Shown here piece by piece: positions 16,394 through 26,600 of a DNA stretch of 64,000 bases (the first letter of the stretch is position 1; each line of letters begins with the position of its first letter). The notes below the pieces were generated by a model that was not told the DNA's origin, searched no databases, and saw nothing but the letters and a program-made list of their open reading frames with translations. The position numbers and the translations under genes are program-made. Source of the DNA: CAZNMF01 sp035547155. Lineage in GTDB: Bacteria; Acidobacteriota; Vicinamibacteria; Vicinamibacterales; SCN-69-37. Location: positions 4,511-68,510 of the forward strand of contig DASZVJ010000116.1 of NCBI GenBank assembly GCA_035547155.1. The letters run 5' to 3'.

Positions 16394-17840
16394 GGCCTAC
16401 AGCGTGACATATAATCTGCGCTCCAGTCGTGCCGTGCCGCCGCTCGTGAAGGATCTTCGATCGTTCAGCGTCAGCGGGCGCGCGTCCTGCGGCCGGGCGG
16501 CAGCCATCGCGGCGACGCTCTTCCTCATCTTCAACGTCAACTTCCGCGCCATCAACTCGCGCGACACGGCCGTCAACCAGTACGCCGCGCTGGCGATGGC
16601 GGCCACCGGCGGTGTCGATCTCGATCGCTATCCGGCCCTCGTCAAGATCGGTCTCGCGCGCGGCTACATTCAGATGGTCAACGGTCACGCGCGCTCGTCC
16701 TATCCGCTGTTGCCGCCGCTCGTGGCGGCGCCCCTCTACCGCGTCGCGATAGATTTTGGATTGATCGACGCCAGTGATCCGAATGCGGCATGGCTGGAAG
16801 GTATCGGCGCGCTGACGGCGAGCGCGTGCGTCGCGATCGCGTGCGCCTGCGTGTATCTCACGATCCTCGCGTGGCGCCCCGACGCGCCGGCGGCGGCGAT
16901 CGCGATCGCCTGCGGCCTGGCGACGCCGCTCTGGTCGTCCGCATCGCAAGCGCTCTGGAGTCACGCGCCGGCGGCGTTGCTGTTCGGCGCGGGTGTGTTC
17001 ACGATGTTCCGCGTCCCTGCGCGCTCGTCGTGGCGCACCGGATCGCTCCTCATGGCCGGCGTGCTGATCGCGCTCGCCGTGTCCTGCCGGCAGTTGCTCG
17101 TGGTCTTCCCGATTGGCCTCGGCATCGGGCTCTGGCGCTCGCGCGAGCCGCGGCGTCATCTGCTCGCCTTCGCGGCGGGCGCGGGCATCGCGGGCGTCGT
17201 GATGATGATCGTCAACAGCCTCGTGTTCGACACGTGGCTCGGCGGTCAGGCGCATCTCTACACCACTGGCGTGAGCCAGGCGACACATGGCGTGGCGAGC
17301 GCCTGGAGCGGCCACTGGCTGTCAGGCATGGCGGGATTGCTTGTCAGCCCGAGCCGCGGCCTGCTGATCTACATGCCGATCGCCGCACTCGCGGCGATCG
17401 GCGCGCGCGACGCATGGCGTGATGGCCCCGTGCCGCGGTACGGGCTGGCCGCTGCGACGGCGGCCTTCGTGGTGCTCTGGGGCAAGTACGCCGTGTGGTG
17501 GGGCGGTCATTCGTACGGACCGCGCTTCGCGGCCGATATCGCCATCCCTCTGGCGCTCCTCGCGTCGTATCCGCTTGCGCGCTGGGCGACGATCGGCCTG
17601 CGTGTGCGTGCGCTCGTCATCGTGGCGCTCGTCTGGTCAATGGGGATTCAGGCTATTGGCGCGGCGTGTTATCCGGCCGGCGAGTGGAACGGCCTGCCGC
17701 GCGACGTCGATCTCGCACACGAACGGCTGTGGGACTGGCGCGACTCGCAGATCATTCGTACGGTGTCGGCCGGCACGTATGGCCACTACAAGTCGAGCCT
17801 GGCGCAGATGCCGGCCGCGGCGCCGGCGGATCGCCCCTGA
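16392..17840 (+). CDS. Polytopic membrane protein (GT-C glycosyltransferase-like)
   Basis: This protein has up to 482 residues and about eleven hydrophobic helices. The first periplasmic loop has the acidic-aromatic pattern seen in GT-C enzymes (INSRDTAVNQYAALAMAATG). A late conserved-looking segment, WWGGHSYGPRFAADIAIPL, resembles the ArnT/PMT-like membrane proteins of Acidobacteria. It may transfer a sugar from a lipid carrier, but no catalytic residue can be assigned. The open frame begins at ATG 16392, which overlaps the start of the divergent idh gene. A TATAAT lies inside this N-terminus at 16410-16415, so the real start is more likely GTG 16434 or GTG 16446. The gene is convergent with the ABC ATPase ending at 17861. 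Confidence 0.7.
   Translation: MAYSVTYNLRSSRAVPPLVKDLRSFSVSGRASCGRAAAIAATLFLIFNVNFRAINSRDTAVNQYAALAMAATGGVDLDRYPALVKIGLARGYIQMVNGHARSSYPLLPPLVAAPLYRVAIDFGLIDASDPNAAWLEGIGALTASACVAIACACVYLTILAWRPDAPAAAIAIACGLATPLWSSASQALWSHAPAALLFGAGVFTMFRVPARSSWRTGSLLMAGVLIALAVSCRQLLVVFPIGLGIGLWRSREPRRHLLAFAAGAGIAGVVMMIVNSLVFDTWLGGQAHLYTTGVSQATHGVASAWSGHWLSGMAGLLVSPSRGLLIYMPIAALAAIGARDAWRDGPVPRYGLAAATAAFVVLWGKYAVWWGGHSYGPRFAADIAIPLALLASYPLARWATIGLRVRALVIVALVWSMGIQAIGAACYPAGEWNGLPRDVDLAHERLWDWRDSQIIRTVSAGTYGHYKSSLAQMPAAAPADRP
16410..16415 (+). promoter_or_regulatory. Perfect TATAAT -10 box
   Basis: TATAAT lies in the first codons of the longest frame for the membrane protein. If used, transcription starts near 16422, which supports a GTG start at 16434 or 16446. 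No convincing -35 box is present. Confidence 0.4.
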
Positions 17841-17860
17841 CCGGCGGCGGCCGATGTGCG

Positions 17861-18607
17861 TCAGATTCCAGCGCGCTGCAGCAGCGCGCGTGTGGCGGGA
17901 TGGCTCGGCGCCGTCAGCACCGTCGCCGGATCGCCTTCTTCGACGACGCGGCCGTCCGCGAGGATCAGGACGCGCGACGCGTAGTCTCGCACGAAGTCGT
18001 CGTCGTGCGAGGTGAGGACGAGCGCGCGGCCGGCGGTCGCCAGTGCGCGCAAGCTCGAGCCGAGCTCGTGACGCCGCGCCGGATCGAGTGACGCCGTCGG
18101 CTCGTCGAGCAGCAGCAGCGGCGGATCCATGGCGAGCGATCGCGCGATCGCCACGCGCTGCGCCTCGCCGCCCGACAGCTCGCGCGGCCACGCCTGCGCG
18201 CGCGCACCGACCCCGAGCTCATCGAGCAGCGTTCGTGCCCGCGCCGCTGCCTCATTTCGCGCGCGGCGCTGCACGTGCACTGGCGCAAGGCAGACGTTGT
18301 CGAGCGCCGTCAGGTGCTCGAACAGCGCGTGGAACTGAAAGACGAGGCCGATCTTGCGTCGCAGCGACGCCAGCGCGTCCGATCGCTGCCGCGGCCCGGC
18401 GGCGAGCGTCGTGCCGTCGACGTGAATGTCGCCGCGATCGAACGGCTCGAGCCCGGCGATCGCGCGCAGCACCGTGCTCTTGCCGGCGCCCGACGCGCCC
18501 ATGAGCACGACGAGATCGCCGGCGGCGGCCGAGACGTTGACGCCGCTCAGCACGTCGCGCGTGCCGCGGCGGAGATGCAGATCGCGAACGTCGAGGATCG
18601 TGCTCAT
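17861..18607 (-). CDS. Polar amino acid ABC transporter ATP-binding protein
   Basis: This 248-residue ATPase powers uptake through the permease encoded just upstream. It has Walker A GASGAGKST (residues 37-45), the Q-loop VFQFHALF, the signature LSGGEAQR, Walker B LLLLDEPTASLD and the switch histidine in LTSHDDDF. It belongs to the amino acid subfamily (GlnQ/HisP-like). The ATG at 18607 overlaps the permease stop (ATGA at 18604-18607), so the two subunits are coupled. It is convergent with the membrane protein gene ending at 17840. Confidence 0.92.
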   Translation of the reverse strand: MSTILDVRDLHLRRGTRDVLSGVNVSAAAGDLVVLMGASGAGKSTVLRAIAGLEPFDRGDIHVDGTTLAAGPRQRSDALASLRRKIGLVFQFHALFEHLTALDNVCLAPVHVQRRARNEAAARARTLLDELGVGARAQAWPRELSGGEAQRVAIARSLAMDPPLLLLDEPTASLDPARRHELGSSLRALATAGRALVLTSHDDDFVRDYASRVLILADGRVVEEGDPATVLTAPSHPATRALLQRAGI

Positions 18608-20085
18608 GCCGTCGTCGGCGCCTTCCATTTCGCCTCGAGCCGGCGCGCGACGCGCGCGACCGGCAGCGACATCGCCAGATACAAGGCGCCGCACAGCAGG
18701 CCCGGCACGACCCAGCTCGCCAGATCTGTGGCGAAGATCTGCGTCTGCTTCGACAGCTCCGGTACCGCGATCACGGAGACGATCGACGAGTCCTTCAACA
18801 TCGAGACGAAGTCGTTGGTCATCGGCGCCAGGGCGAGCCGCAGGGCCTGCGGCGCGCGGACGAGGCGCAGAATCTGCGCTTCGCTCAGGCCGAGCACGCG
18901 CGCCGCCTCGAGCTGCACGGTGGGAATCGCTTCGAGCGCCGAGCGATAGATTTCACTTTCATAGGCGGCGTAGTTCAGGCCCAGGCCGATCAGCGCCGAG
19001 ACGTACGCGTCCAGCCGCACCACGGTCGCGAAGCCGTAGTAGATGACGAAGAGCTGCAGCAGGATGGGCGTGCCGCGCATGACTTCGACGTACGCGGACA
19101 GGACCGCGCGCACGGGCCACCCGCCGTAGACGCGGCCGATCGCGATCGCCATGCCGCCGGCGATCGCCAGCGCCATCGCGACGCACGACAACCACAGCGT
19201 CGTCCACGCCGCCCGCAGGAGCGTCGGCAGGAAGTCCCACGTCATCTCCCAGGTCGACGGCGCGGGTGCTGCTGGAACGGCCGCGGCGATCGGCGTCTGA
19301 GAATCGGCCGCGGCCAGCAGGCGCGCGAACAACTTCGGCTGATCGTCGTTCCACACCCCGGGATACTTGCGGAAGATGGCTTCGAGGCGGCCATCGCGCA
19401 TCGCCTGCCGCAGAATCGCATCGACGCGATCGCGCATCGCCGGATCGCGTGGCGACACGATGACGACGTACTGGCTGGTGGCGATGGCGTCTGGAAGGGT
19501 GATGAGGCCGTGCTCGTGCCGCAGCGCGCGATCGGCCAGGATGTGATCGAGCAGGACGCCGTCCACGCGTCCGATCGCCAGGTCCTCATACGGATGGACG
19601 TCGTCATCGTACGGCTTCGCGATGATCCCGGGCGTGTGATCGAGGATGTCCGCAGCGATGGTGCCGGCGAGCGTGCCGACGGGATGACCGGCCAGATCTG
19701 CGAGCGCATGGACGCGCGCGCGATCGGCGCTCCGGATCGTCAGTACTTCGCGAAACTCGTAGTAGGGAATGCTGGTCGGGATCGTGCGTCGCCGTGCAGG
19801 CGTGTTCTCGATGCCGCTCAGGCCGATGTCGAAGTCGCCGCGCAGCGCGGACTGATCCAGCGACTGAAACGTCAGCTGGACGAATTCCGGACGACGACCG
19901 AGGTCGTGTGCGATGAGCGCCGCGATGTCGGCGTCGAAGCCGACCATGCGCGACGGATCCCGCGGATCGGCCTGCACGTACGGCGCGCCGCCCTCCTGAT
20001 CGCCGCCCCACCGCAAGACGTCGGGCGCCTGCGCATGCAGACCGACGCTTGTCAGCGTGAGCACGGCGATGGCGAGCCGCCACAC
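18604..20085 (-). CDS. Amino acid ABC transporter: solute-binding protein fused to permease
   Basis: About 493 residues combine two functions normally made as separate proteins. After a signal peptide comes a family 3 solute-binding domain (about residues 25-255), with VGFDADIAALIAHDLG, FDIGLSGIENTPARR and GTLAGTIAADIL. It is followed by a permease domain (about 275-480) with membrane helices and the EAA-type coupling loop SALEAIPTVQLEAARVLGLS. This architecture is known from GlnP-like transporters. The start is uncertain: GTG 20085 has a GAGG/GAGA site and a compact signal peptide, whereas GTG 20127 would add 14 residues. The stop overlaps the ATPase start. Likely substrates are polar amino acids; residues that would decide which one cannot be judged here. 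Confidence 0.85.
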   Translation of the reverse strand: MWRLAIAVLTLTSVGLHAQAPDVLRWGGDQEGGAPYVQADPRDPSRMVGFDADIAALIAHDLGRRPEFVQLTFQSLDQSALRGDFDIGLSGIENTPARRRTIPTSIPYYEFREVLTIRSADRARVHALADLAGHPVGTLAGTIAADILDHTPGIIAKPYDDDVHPYEDLAIGRVDGVLLDHILADRALRHEHGLITLPDAIATSQYVVIVSPRDPAMRDRVDAILRQAMRDGRLEAIFRKYPGVWNDDQPKLFARLLAAADSQTPIAAAVPAAPAPSTWEMTWDFLPTLLRAAWTTLWLSCVAMALAIAGGMAIAIGRVYGGWPVRAVLSAYVEVMRGTPILLQLFVIYYGFATVVRLDAYVSALIGLGLNYAAYESEIYRSALEAIPTVQLEAARVLGLSEAQILRLVRAPQALRLALAPMTNDFVSMLKDSSIVSVIAVPELSKQTQIFATDLASWVVPGLLCGALYLAMSLPVARVARRLEAKWKAPTTA

Positions 20086-20156
20086 ACGCCTCGTCTCGCA
20101 CGATGTCGTTTCGGCGCGCTTCGTCACGGCGCGATAGTCTACGTCGAGAAACGGCT

Positions 20157-21020
20157 TCAGTGCTGCGCGAGGAAGGCCTCGATCGCGGTCTTGATCGACG
20201 ACGAGAGCGAAGCTGGCACGTCCGGAGTGGGCAGGCGCCGGCATGTGGCGAGCACGCGTTTCAGGGAGTCGCACGCGCCTCGGCAATGCGGACAGTGCGC
20301 GAGATGCGTCTCCATCGCCGCGCAGGCGTCCGGCGCGATCTCGCCTTCGAGATAGCGCGAGAAGAGCGCCGGTACGTCGGGACACGCCGGCGTGCTCGGC
20401 GGTGCCGTGCGCGCCGGACCGTCGAGGATCGGTGCGAGCGTCTGCCGGACCGCGACTCGCGCGCGGTGCAGCCGGCTCTTGACCGCGTCGACGCTGACGC
20501 CAAGGACCGAGGCGACGTCCGGCGCGGACAGGCCTTCGACGTCTCGCAGCACCAGCACCTCGCGCTGCGGGGGATCGAGCGCGTCGATCGCGTCGAGCAG
20601 CGCCCGCGCGAGCTCACGATTGGCGGCGATTCGTTCGGGGCCCGGCGCTGGATCGGCGAGACGATCGGCGAGGCCCGGTCCGGTCGCGGCGTCGAGCGAT
20701 TCTTCGGCGGCCGGCGCGAACTTGCTGCGGCGCCGCTTCTTGAGGCAGAACCGGCGCGCGATCGTGTAGAGCCAGCTCGAGACCGAGGAATCACCCCGGA
20801 AGTCGCGCACCGCGCGCGCCATCGACATCAGGCTTTCCTGCGCGACGTCGCTGGCGTCCTCGGTGTTGCCGCACATCCGGAGGCCGAATCGATAGAGGTG
20901 CGGCTGATAGCGGACGAGCAGGGTCTCGAGCGCGGCCCCATCTCCATCACGCGCGGCCCTCACCAATTCATCGTCGGTCGGTGCGTCCGTCGCGCCGGCG
21001 TGTGACGGGCTCGCGCTCAT
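20157..21020 (-). CDS. ECF sigma factor with fused C-terminal zinc-finger (zf-HC2) domain
   Basis: This 287-residue protein contains a full ECF sigma factor: region 2 (about residues 18-85, with YQPHLYRFGLRMC, DASDVAQESLMSMA and SSVSSWLYTIARRFCLK) and region 4 (about 140-195, with DPPQREVLVLRDVEGLSAPDVASVLG). After a linker comes a putative zinc-binding anti-sigma domain (about 220-270), with FSRYLEGEIAPDAC and the H-x3-C-x2-C pattern HLAHCPHC. Normally the zinc-finger anti-sigma factor is a separate protein. Here the two are joined, so the domain may act in cis as a redox or metal sensor, which is inference. The gene is divergent from the RND efflux operon 89 bases away and is the obvious candidate regulator. 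Confidence 0.85.
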   Translation of the reverse strand: MSASPSHAGATDAPTDDELVRAARDGDGAALETLLVRYQPHLYRFGLRMCGNTEDASDVAQESLMSMARAVRDFRGDSSVSSWLYTIARRFCLKKRRRSKFAPAAEESLDAATGPGLADRLADPAPGPERIAANRELARALLDAIDALDPPQREVLVLRDVEGLSAPDVASVLGVSVDAVKSRLHRARVAVRQTLAPILDGPARTAPPSTPACPDVPALFSRYLEGEIAPDACAAMETHLAHCPHCRGACDSLKRVLATCRRLPTPDVPASLSSSIKTAIEAFLAQH

Positions 21021-21074
21021 TGGACCGGATTTTCGCACGATCCCCGCGCATCCGCTCGTCTCTACGGCCTGCGT

Positions 21075-21101
21075 GAACCCTTTCCGCACCGGCTGGCTCT
21101 T
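21075..21101 (+). promoter_or_regulatory. Candidate ECF promoter before the efflux operon
   Basis: GAACCC (21075-21080) resembles an ECF -35 element. It is followed about 17 bases later by CTCTTA as a possible -10. The element lies between the sigma factor gene and tolC-like gene, only about eight bases from the ATG at 21109, which would give an almost leaderless mRNA. Only the motif and context support it. Confidence 0.35.
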
Positions 21102-21108
21102 ATGAGCC

Positions 21109-22488
21109 ATGACCGTCGACGCCGGCGAGCGTGCCGCAATCGGTGCACGCGAACCGAAAAGCGCAATCAGTGGGCTGACCAGTGTCGTCCTGCTCGGCCT
21201 TCTTGCGGCCGCACCGGCTCTTGCGCTCGCGCAGACGCCGCTGACGCTCGAGGACGCGATGCGGCGGGCGCGAGACGACACCGCCGACGCGCGGGTGCTC
21301 GCGTCCTCGGTGGCCGAGGCGGCCGCGCGTGTGCGCCTCGCGCGCGCCGGATTCTGGCCGCGCGTCGACGCGGCCGAGACGGCGCAGCGCGGCGACCAAC
21401 CCGTGTTCGTCTTCAGCTCACTGCTCGCGCAGCGGCGTTTCGCCGAGGCCGATTTCGCGATCTCCGCCCTCAATCATCCGGACGCGGTCACGAACACGCG
21501 TACCGCGATCTCGATCCAGCAGTCGATCTTCGACGGCGGCGGGACGCAGGCCGGCGTGCGGGCGGCCTCCCTCGACCGTGATCTCGCCGAGGCACGGCGC
21601 GATGCGGCCCGGCAGGACCTGGCGTTCAGCGCGGCGCAGGCGTTCGTCCATGCGCTGGAGCGCGAAGCCGGCGTGCGGGCGGCGCAGGCGGCCGTGGACG
21701 CGGCCGAAAGCGATCGCGAGCGTGCGCGCGCGCGGCGTGACGTCGGTCTTGCTACCGATGCCGACGTGCTGGCCGTCGACGTGCACCTGGCGGACGTGCG
21801 CCAGCAACGAATCTCGGCGTCGGGCGATCTCGCGGTCGCGTACATCCAGCTGGCCGACATCGTCGGTCTGCCGCTGACGTCTCCGCTCGCGCTCGTGCGA
21901 CCCGCGCCGTGGCCGGCGCCCGACGACGATGAGGACGCGCTCGTGCGAGAGGCGCTGGCCAGACATCCACGGCGCCGTGAGGCCGACGCGCAGATCCAAC
22001 TTGCCGACAACGCACGACGTGCCGCGCACGCGGCGCTGCTGCCGGCGATCAGCGCCCAGGCCGGATGGGAGCTCAACGGCGCCTCGCTGTCCACGCAGCA
22101 GTCGAGCTGGGGGCTCGGCGTGGACGTGCGCATCAATCTCTTCGACGGCTTCGCGACGCGCGCGCGTGTGGCCGAGGCCGCGCACATGCGCGCGACGGCG
22201 ATCGCCGAGCGCGAGCGCCTCGATCGGCGCATCGACGTGGACGTGCGTGCAGCGCTCGCCCAATGGACGGCGGCACGCGCGGGCGAGGACGTGGGCCGCG
22301 CCGCGCTGGCGCAGGCGCGCGAATCGCAGCGGATCGTGCGCGAGCGCTACGACGGCGAGCTCGCGACGATTGCCGACGTGCTGCGCGCCGCCGAGGCCGT
22401 GCGCGCCGCGGAGTTGCGCGCGACGGCCGCGGAGATGGCCGTCATCCTCCAGCGCCTCGCGCTCGAGCGCGCATTGGGGCGGCTGTAG
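21109..22488 (+). CDS. TolC-family outer-membrane efflux protein
   Basis: This 459-residue protein has a signal peptide (residues about 20-42, ending ALALAQ) and begins its mature part with TPLTLEDAMRRARD, the usual TolC-family start. Long Ala/Arg/Glu-rich helical repeats follow, with two similar halves (around 160-250 and 370-450), matching the duplicated coiled-coil plan of OEP proteins. It forms the outer-membrane channel of the tripartite pump encoded by the next two genes. It starts the operon 21109-27097, and the gap to the adaptor gene is 30 bases. Confidence 0.9.
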   Translation: MTVDAGERAAIGAREPKSAISGLTSVVLLGLLAAAPALALAQTPLTLEDAMRRARDDTADARVLASSVAEAAARVRLARAGFWPRVDAAETAQRGDQPVFVFSSLLAQRRFAEADFAISALNHPDAVTNTRTAISIQQSIFDGGGTQAGVRAASLDRDLAEARRDAARQDLAFSAAQAFVHALEREAGVRAAQAAVDAAESDRERARARRDVGLATDADVLAVDVHLADVRQQRISASGDLAVAYIQLADIVGLPLTSPLALVRPAPWPAPDDDEDALVREALARHPRRREADAQIQLADNARRAAHAALLPAISAQAGWELNGASLSTQQSSWGLGVDVRINLFDGFATRARVAEAAHMRATAIAERERLDRRIDVDVRAALAQWTAARAGEDVGRAALAQARESQRIVRERYDGELATIADVLRAAEAVRAAELRATAAEMAVILQRLALERALGRL

Positions 22489-22518
22489 CCGCACGGGCGA
22501 AAGAGAGGGCCTCGAATC

Positions 22519-23697
22519 ATGAAACGACTGATGGGAATCGTCGCGCTCGGCCTCATCGCGGCCCTCGTGTCCGCGTGCCGTACGAGCCCGCACGCGGCGG
22601 TGGCGGCGCATCCGCAAGAGCCGATTGCGGTGACGATCGCGGCCGCGTCCATGACGGACACCGCCGATCGTCTGGAGGCTGGAGGCGTCGTGACCGCTCG
22701 CGAGACAGCCGTGATCTCGAGCCGGATCACCGCGACGATTGCGCGCATCGCCGTGGCGGCCGGCGATCGCGTGCGCGCGGGCGACGTGCTGCTGACACTC
22801 GACGCGCAGGATGTCGTCGAGCGTGCGCAGCAGGCGCGCGCCCTCGCGCGGGCGGCCGAGAAGACGCTCGTCCAGACGAAAGCCGAAGAGAAGGCCGCCG
22901 AGGCGGAGGAGACGCTCGCCGCGGCCTGGCAGGGGCGGATCGTGACGTTGCATGAGCGTCGCGCCGCGACCGATCAGGAGCGCGACGAGGCCAACGCGCG
23001 CCTGGCGGCGGCCGACGCGCGGATCAGCGCGGCCCGTGCCGGCGCCGACGCGGCCGATGCGCAGCTCGCCGCCGCGCGCGCGGCCGCCGACGCCGCGACC
23101 GCCGCCGAGGCATTCGCGATCGTGCGCGCGCCGTTCGACGGTCTCGTCGCCGAACGTCTGATCGATCCCGGAAATCTCGCCCTTCCAGGCGTGCCGCTAC
23201 TCCGGCTCGAGTCGGCCGGCGACCGGCAGATCGTCGCCCATGTAGATGAGGCGCGCGCCGCATTCGTGCGTGTCGGCGATCGCGTGACTGTCGCTCTCGC
23301 CGATATGCCTTCCAGCGATCGTGCCGTCGACGCGGTCGTCGCTGAAGTCGCGCGAGCCGTCGACGTCGATCAACGCGCATTCACCGTCAAAATCGATCTC
23401 GCGTCTCCGGTTCACGTGCGGTCCGGCAGCTTTGCGCGTGTCGTTTTCGCGGGCGCGCGGCGCCGTGCTCTGGTCGTGCCTGCCGACGCGGTTCGCCGGC
23501 GGGGCCAGGTATCGTCGCTCTTCGTCGTGCAGGACGGCGTCGCGAGGCTGCGCCTCATCGACGTCGGGGCCATGCTCTCCGGCGGCGTCGAAGTGCTCGC
23601 CGGCCTCGACGCCGGTGAGTCCGTGGTGACGTCTCCGCCTCCGCGCCTCGTCGACGGATCCAGCGTCGTCGTCGGCCATACCGGAGGCGCATCGTGA
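22519..23697 (+). CDS. RND efflux periplasmic adaptor (membrane fusion lipoprotein)
   Basis: This 392-residue protein has a lipoprotein signal: a hydrophobic stretch ending LVSAC, with the lipidated Cys at position 20. It then shows the adaptor layout: a lipoyl half ([26 protein letters not shown]), a long helical hairpin rich in Ala/Glu/Arg (about 110-200), the second lipoyl half ([19 protein letters not shown]), and beta-barrel and membrane-proximal domains at the end. It joins the outer-membrane channel to the RND pump. Its stop codon overlaps the GTG start of the pump gene (GTGA at 23694-23697). Confidence 0.9.
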   Translation: MKRLMGIVALGLIAALVSACRTSPHAAVAAHPQEPIAVTIAAASMTDTADRLEAGGVVTARETAVISSRITATIARIAVAAGDRVRAGDVLLTLDAQDVVERAQQARALARAAEKTLVQTKAEEKAAEAEETLAAAWQGRIVTLHERRAATDQERDEANARLAAADARISAARAGADAADAQLAAARAAADAATAAEAFAIVRAPFDGLVAERLIDPGNLALPGVPLLRLESAGDRQIVAHVDEARAAFVRVGDRVTVALADMPSSDRAVDAVVAEVARAVDVDQRAFTVKIDLASPVHVRSGSFARVVFAGARRRALVVPADAVRRRGQVSSLFVVQDGVARLRLIDVGAMLSGGVEVLAGLDAGESVVTSPPPRLVDGSSVVVGHTGGAS

Positions 23698-26600
23698 GGC
23701 CACGCCTCGGCCTGGCCGGACGGCTGGCGTCGGCGTTCGTCTCTTCGACGCTGACGCCCCTGCTGATCGTGGCGTCGATCGGCCTCGGCACATTCGCGAT
23801 CCTCGCGCTGCCGCGCGAGGAGGAGCCGCAGATCGTCGTGCCGATGGTGGACGTGTCCATCGATCTCCCCGGCGCGTCGCCAACGGAGATCGAGCAGCGC
23901 GCGACGCGTCCCATCGAGAAGCTGCTCTGGGAAATCCCCGGCGTCGAATACGTGTACTCGACGTCCAGCCCCGGTCAGTCGATGGTGATCGTGCGCTTTC
24001 GCGTCGGCGAGGACGAGGCGCGTGCGCTCGTGCGCTTGAACCAGAAGCTGCAGGCGAATGCCGATCGCCTGCCTCCCGGCGCGTCGGCGCCGCTCGTGAA
24101 GGCGCGCGCGATCGACGACGTGCCGATCGTCGCCGTGACGCTCTGGAGTGACGATCACGACGACGACGTCCTGCGGCGTCTCGGCGTGCAACTGCGCGAG
24201 GCGCTCGCGGAGGTGCCGGACGTGTCGGATGTGGCCGTGATCGGCGGCCGTCCGCGCGAGATCGGCGTGCAGGTCGATCCCGCCAGATTGGCCGCCGCGC
24301 GGATCGATCCGCTGGATTTGTCCGCGACGCTCACCGACGCGAACGAGCGCGCGACCGGAGCGGGTCCCGTATCGACCGGCGGCATCGCGCGTCTCGAAGC
24401 CGGGCGCCAGGTGAATACGGTCGACGCCCTTCGCGCACTGGTTGTCTCCGCCGCGGATGGGCGCACGATTCAGCTCGGCGACGTCGCGACGGTGACCGAC
24501 GGCGGCGCGCCGCCGACGTCGTACGTCCGCTTCTACTCGCCGGATGGCGGCGCGCATCCCGCCGTGACGCTCGCGGTGGCCAAGCGCGCAGGTGCCAACG
24601 CGATCACGGTCGCGCGCCAGATCGACGCCAGGCTTGCAGCGCTGCGCGGCGTCCTGCTGCCTGGCGACGTGAACGTGACCGTGACGCGGAACTATGGCGA
24701 GACGGCCGCCGAGAAGTCGAACGAGCTCCTGTTCCACATGGGGCTCGCGGTGGTCTCGGTGTCCATCCTCATCGCGCTCGTGCTCGGTATCCGCGAGGCG
24801 CTCGTCGTGCTCGTCGCGATTCCGGTCACGCTGGCGCTCACGTTGTTCGTGTTCTCGCTCTACGGCTACACGCTCAATCGCATCACACTCTTCGCGCTGA
24901 TCTTCTCCATCGGCATCCTCGTCGACGATGCGATTGTCGTCGTGGAGAACATCGTGCGGCACGCGCGCCTGCACGGCGGCGATCGATCGCGTCTGGCCGC
25001 GACGGCCATCGCCGCGGTCGACGAAGTCGGCAATCCGACAATCCTGGCGACGCTCACGGTCGTCGCCGCCATCCTGCCGATGGCGTTCGTCGGCGGGCTG
25101 ATGGGGCCCTACATGCGGCCGATTCCCGTCGGCGCATCGGCCGCGATGCTGGTGTCGCTCGCCGCGGCGTTCGTCGTGACGCCCTGGGCTGCCGCGCGGC
25201 TGCTGCGGCCGACCGGTGACCACCGCCAGACGGCCGAGGGCGCGGCGACGAGGCTCTATCGGCGTGCGATGGGCGTGCTCATCGGCCGCCGGCGCGCGCG
25301 AATCGCGTTTCTCGCCGGCGTCTCCGTGCTGCTGCTGGCTTCCATCGCGCTCGTGCCATTGAAGCTCGTCACGGTCAAGATGCTGCCGTTCGACAACAAG
25401 AACGAGTTCGAGGTCATCGTGGACATGCCCGAGGGCACCGCGCTCGAACAGACGGCGCGTGTGTCCGGAGAGCTTGCCCGCTCGATTCTCCACGACGATG
25501 CCGTCGTCGACGTGCAGAGCTATGTGGGCACGTCGTCGCCGTCGACGTTCAACGGGCTCGTGCGCCACTACTTCCTGCGCCGCGCGCCGCATCTGGCCGA
25601 CCTGCAGGTGAATCTGAAGCCCAAGAGCGAACGCCGCGAGCAGAGCCACGACGTCGCCAAGCGCGTCCGCGACCGTCTCGCGCCGATCGCACGACGGTTC
25701 GACGCCACGATCCAGGTGTCCGAGGTGCCACCAGGGCCGCCGGTGCTGCAGACGCTCGTCGCGGAAGTCTACGGACCGGATCCGGCGAGACGTCTGCAGA
25801 TCGCCGAGCAGGTGAAGTCGGTATTGGCCCGCACGCCGGGTGTCGTCGACGTCGATTGGTACGTCGCCGCCCCCCAGCCGAAGACGTCGCTCGTCGTCGA
25901 CGACGCGCGCGCGGGCGCGGCTGGCGTGACGGCGGCGCACGTTTCCGCCGCGGTTCGCCTGGCGGCCGACGGCCGCGTCGCCGGGCTCTTTCACGATTCC
26001 GACGCGCGTGAGGACGTGCCGATCGTACTGCGTCTGCCGCGAAGCGCTCAGGGATCGATGGCGGCTGTGCGCGCGCTGCGGCTGGGTCCGCGCGGCGTGG
26101 CGATCGGCGAGTTGACGCGCGAAGCGCACGGCGTCGAGGCCGACAGCCTGTATCACAAGAATCTGCGGCCGGTGACGTACGTGACGGGCGACGTCGCGGG
26201 CGCGGCCGAGAGCCCCGTGTACGCGATTCTCCGCATGAACGAGGCGATCGCGGCGATCACCCTGCCGGAAGGCTACGGCCTCGAGATCGACGATTTGCAC
26301 CCGCCGTCGGACACGACGAGGTACGCGATCAAATGGGATGGCGAATGGCAGATCACGCTCGAGGTCTTCCGCGATCTCGGCCTCGCGTTCGCCGTCGTGC
26401 TCGTGCTCATCTACGTGCTCGTCGTCTGGTGGTTCGACGATCTCGTGGTGCCGCTGGCGATCATGGCGGCGATTCCGTTCTCGCTCGTGGGGATTCTGCC
26501 CGCGCACGCCGCGATGGGGGCGTTCTTCACCGCCACCTCGATGATCGGCTTCATCGCCGGCGCCGGCATCGTCGTGCGGAACTCGATCATCCTCGTGGAC

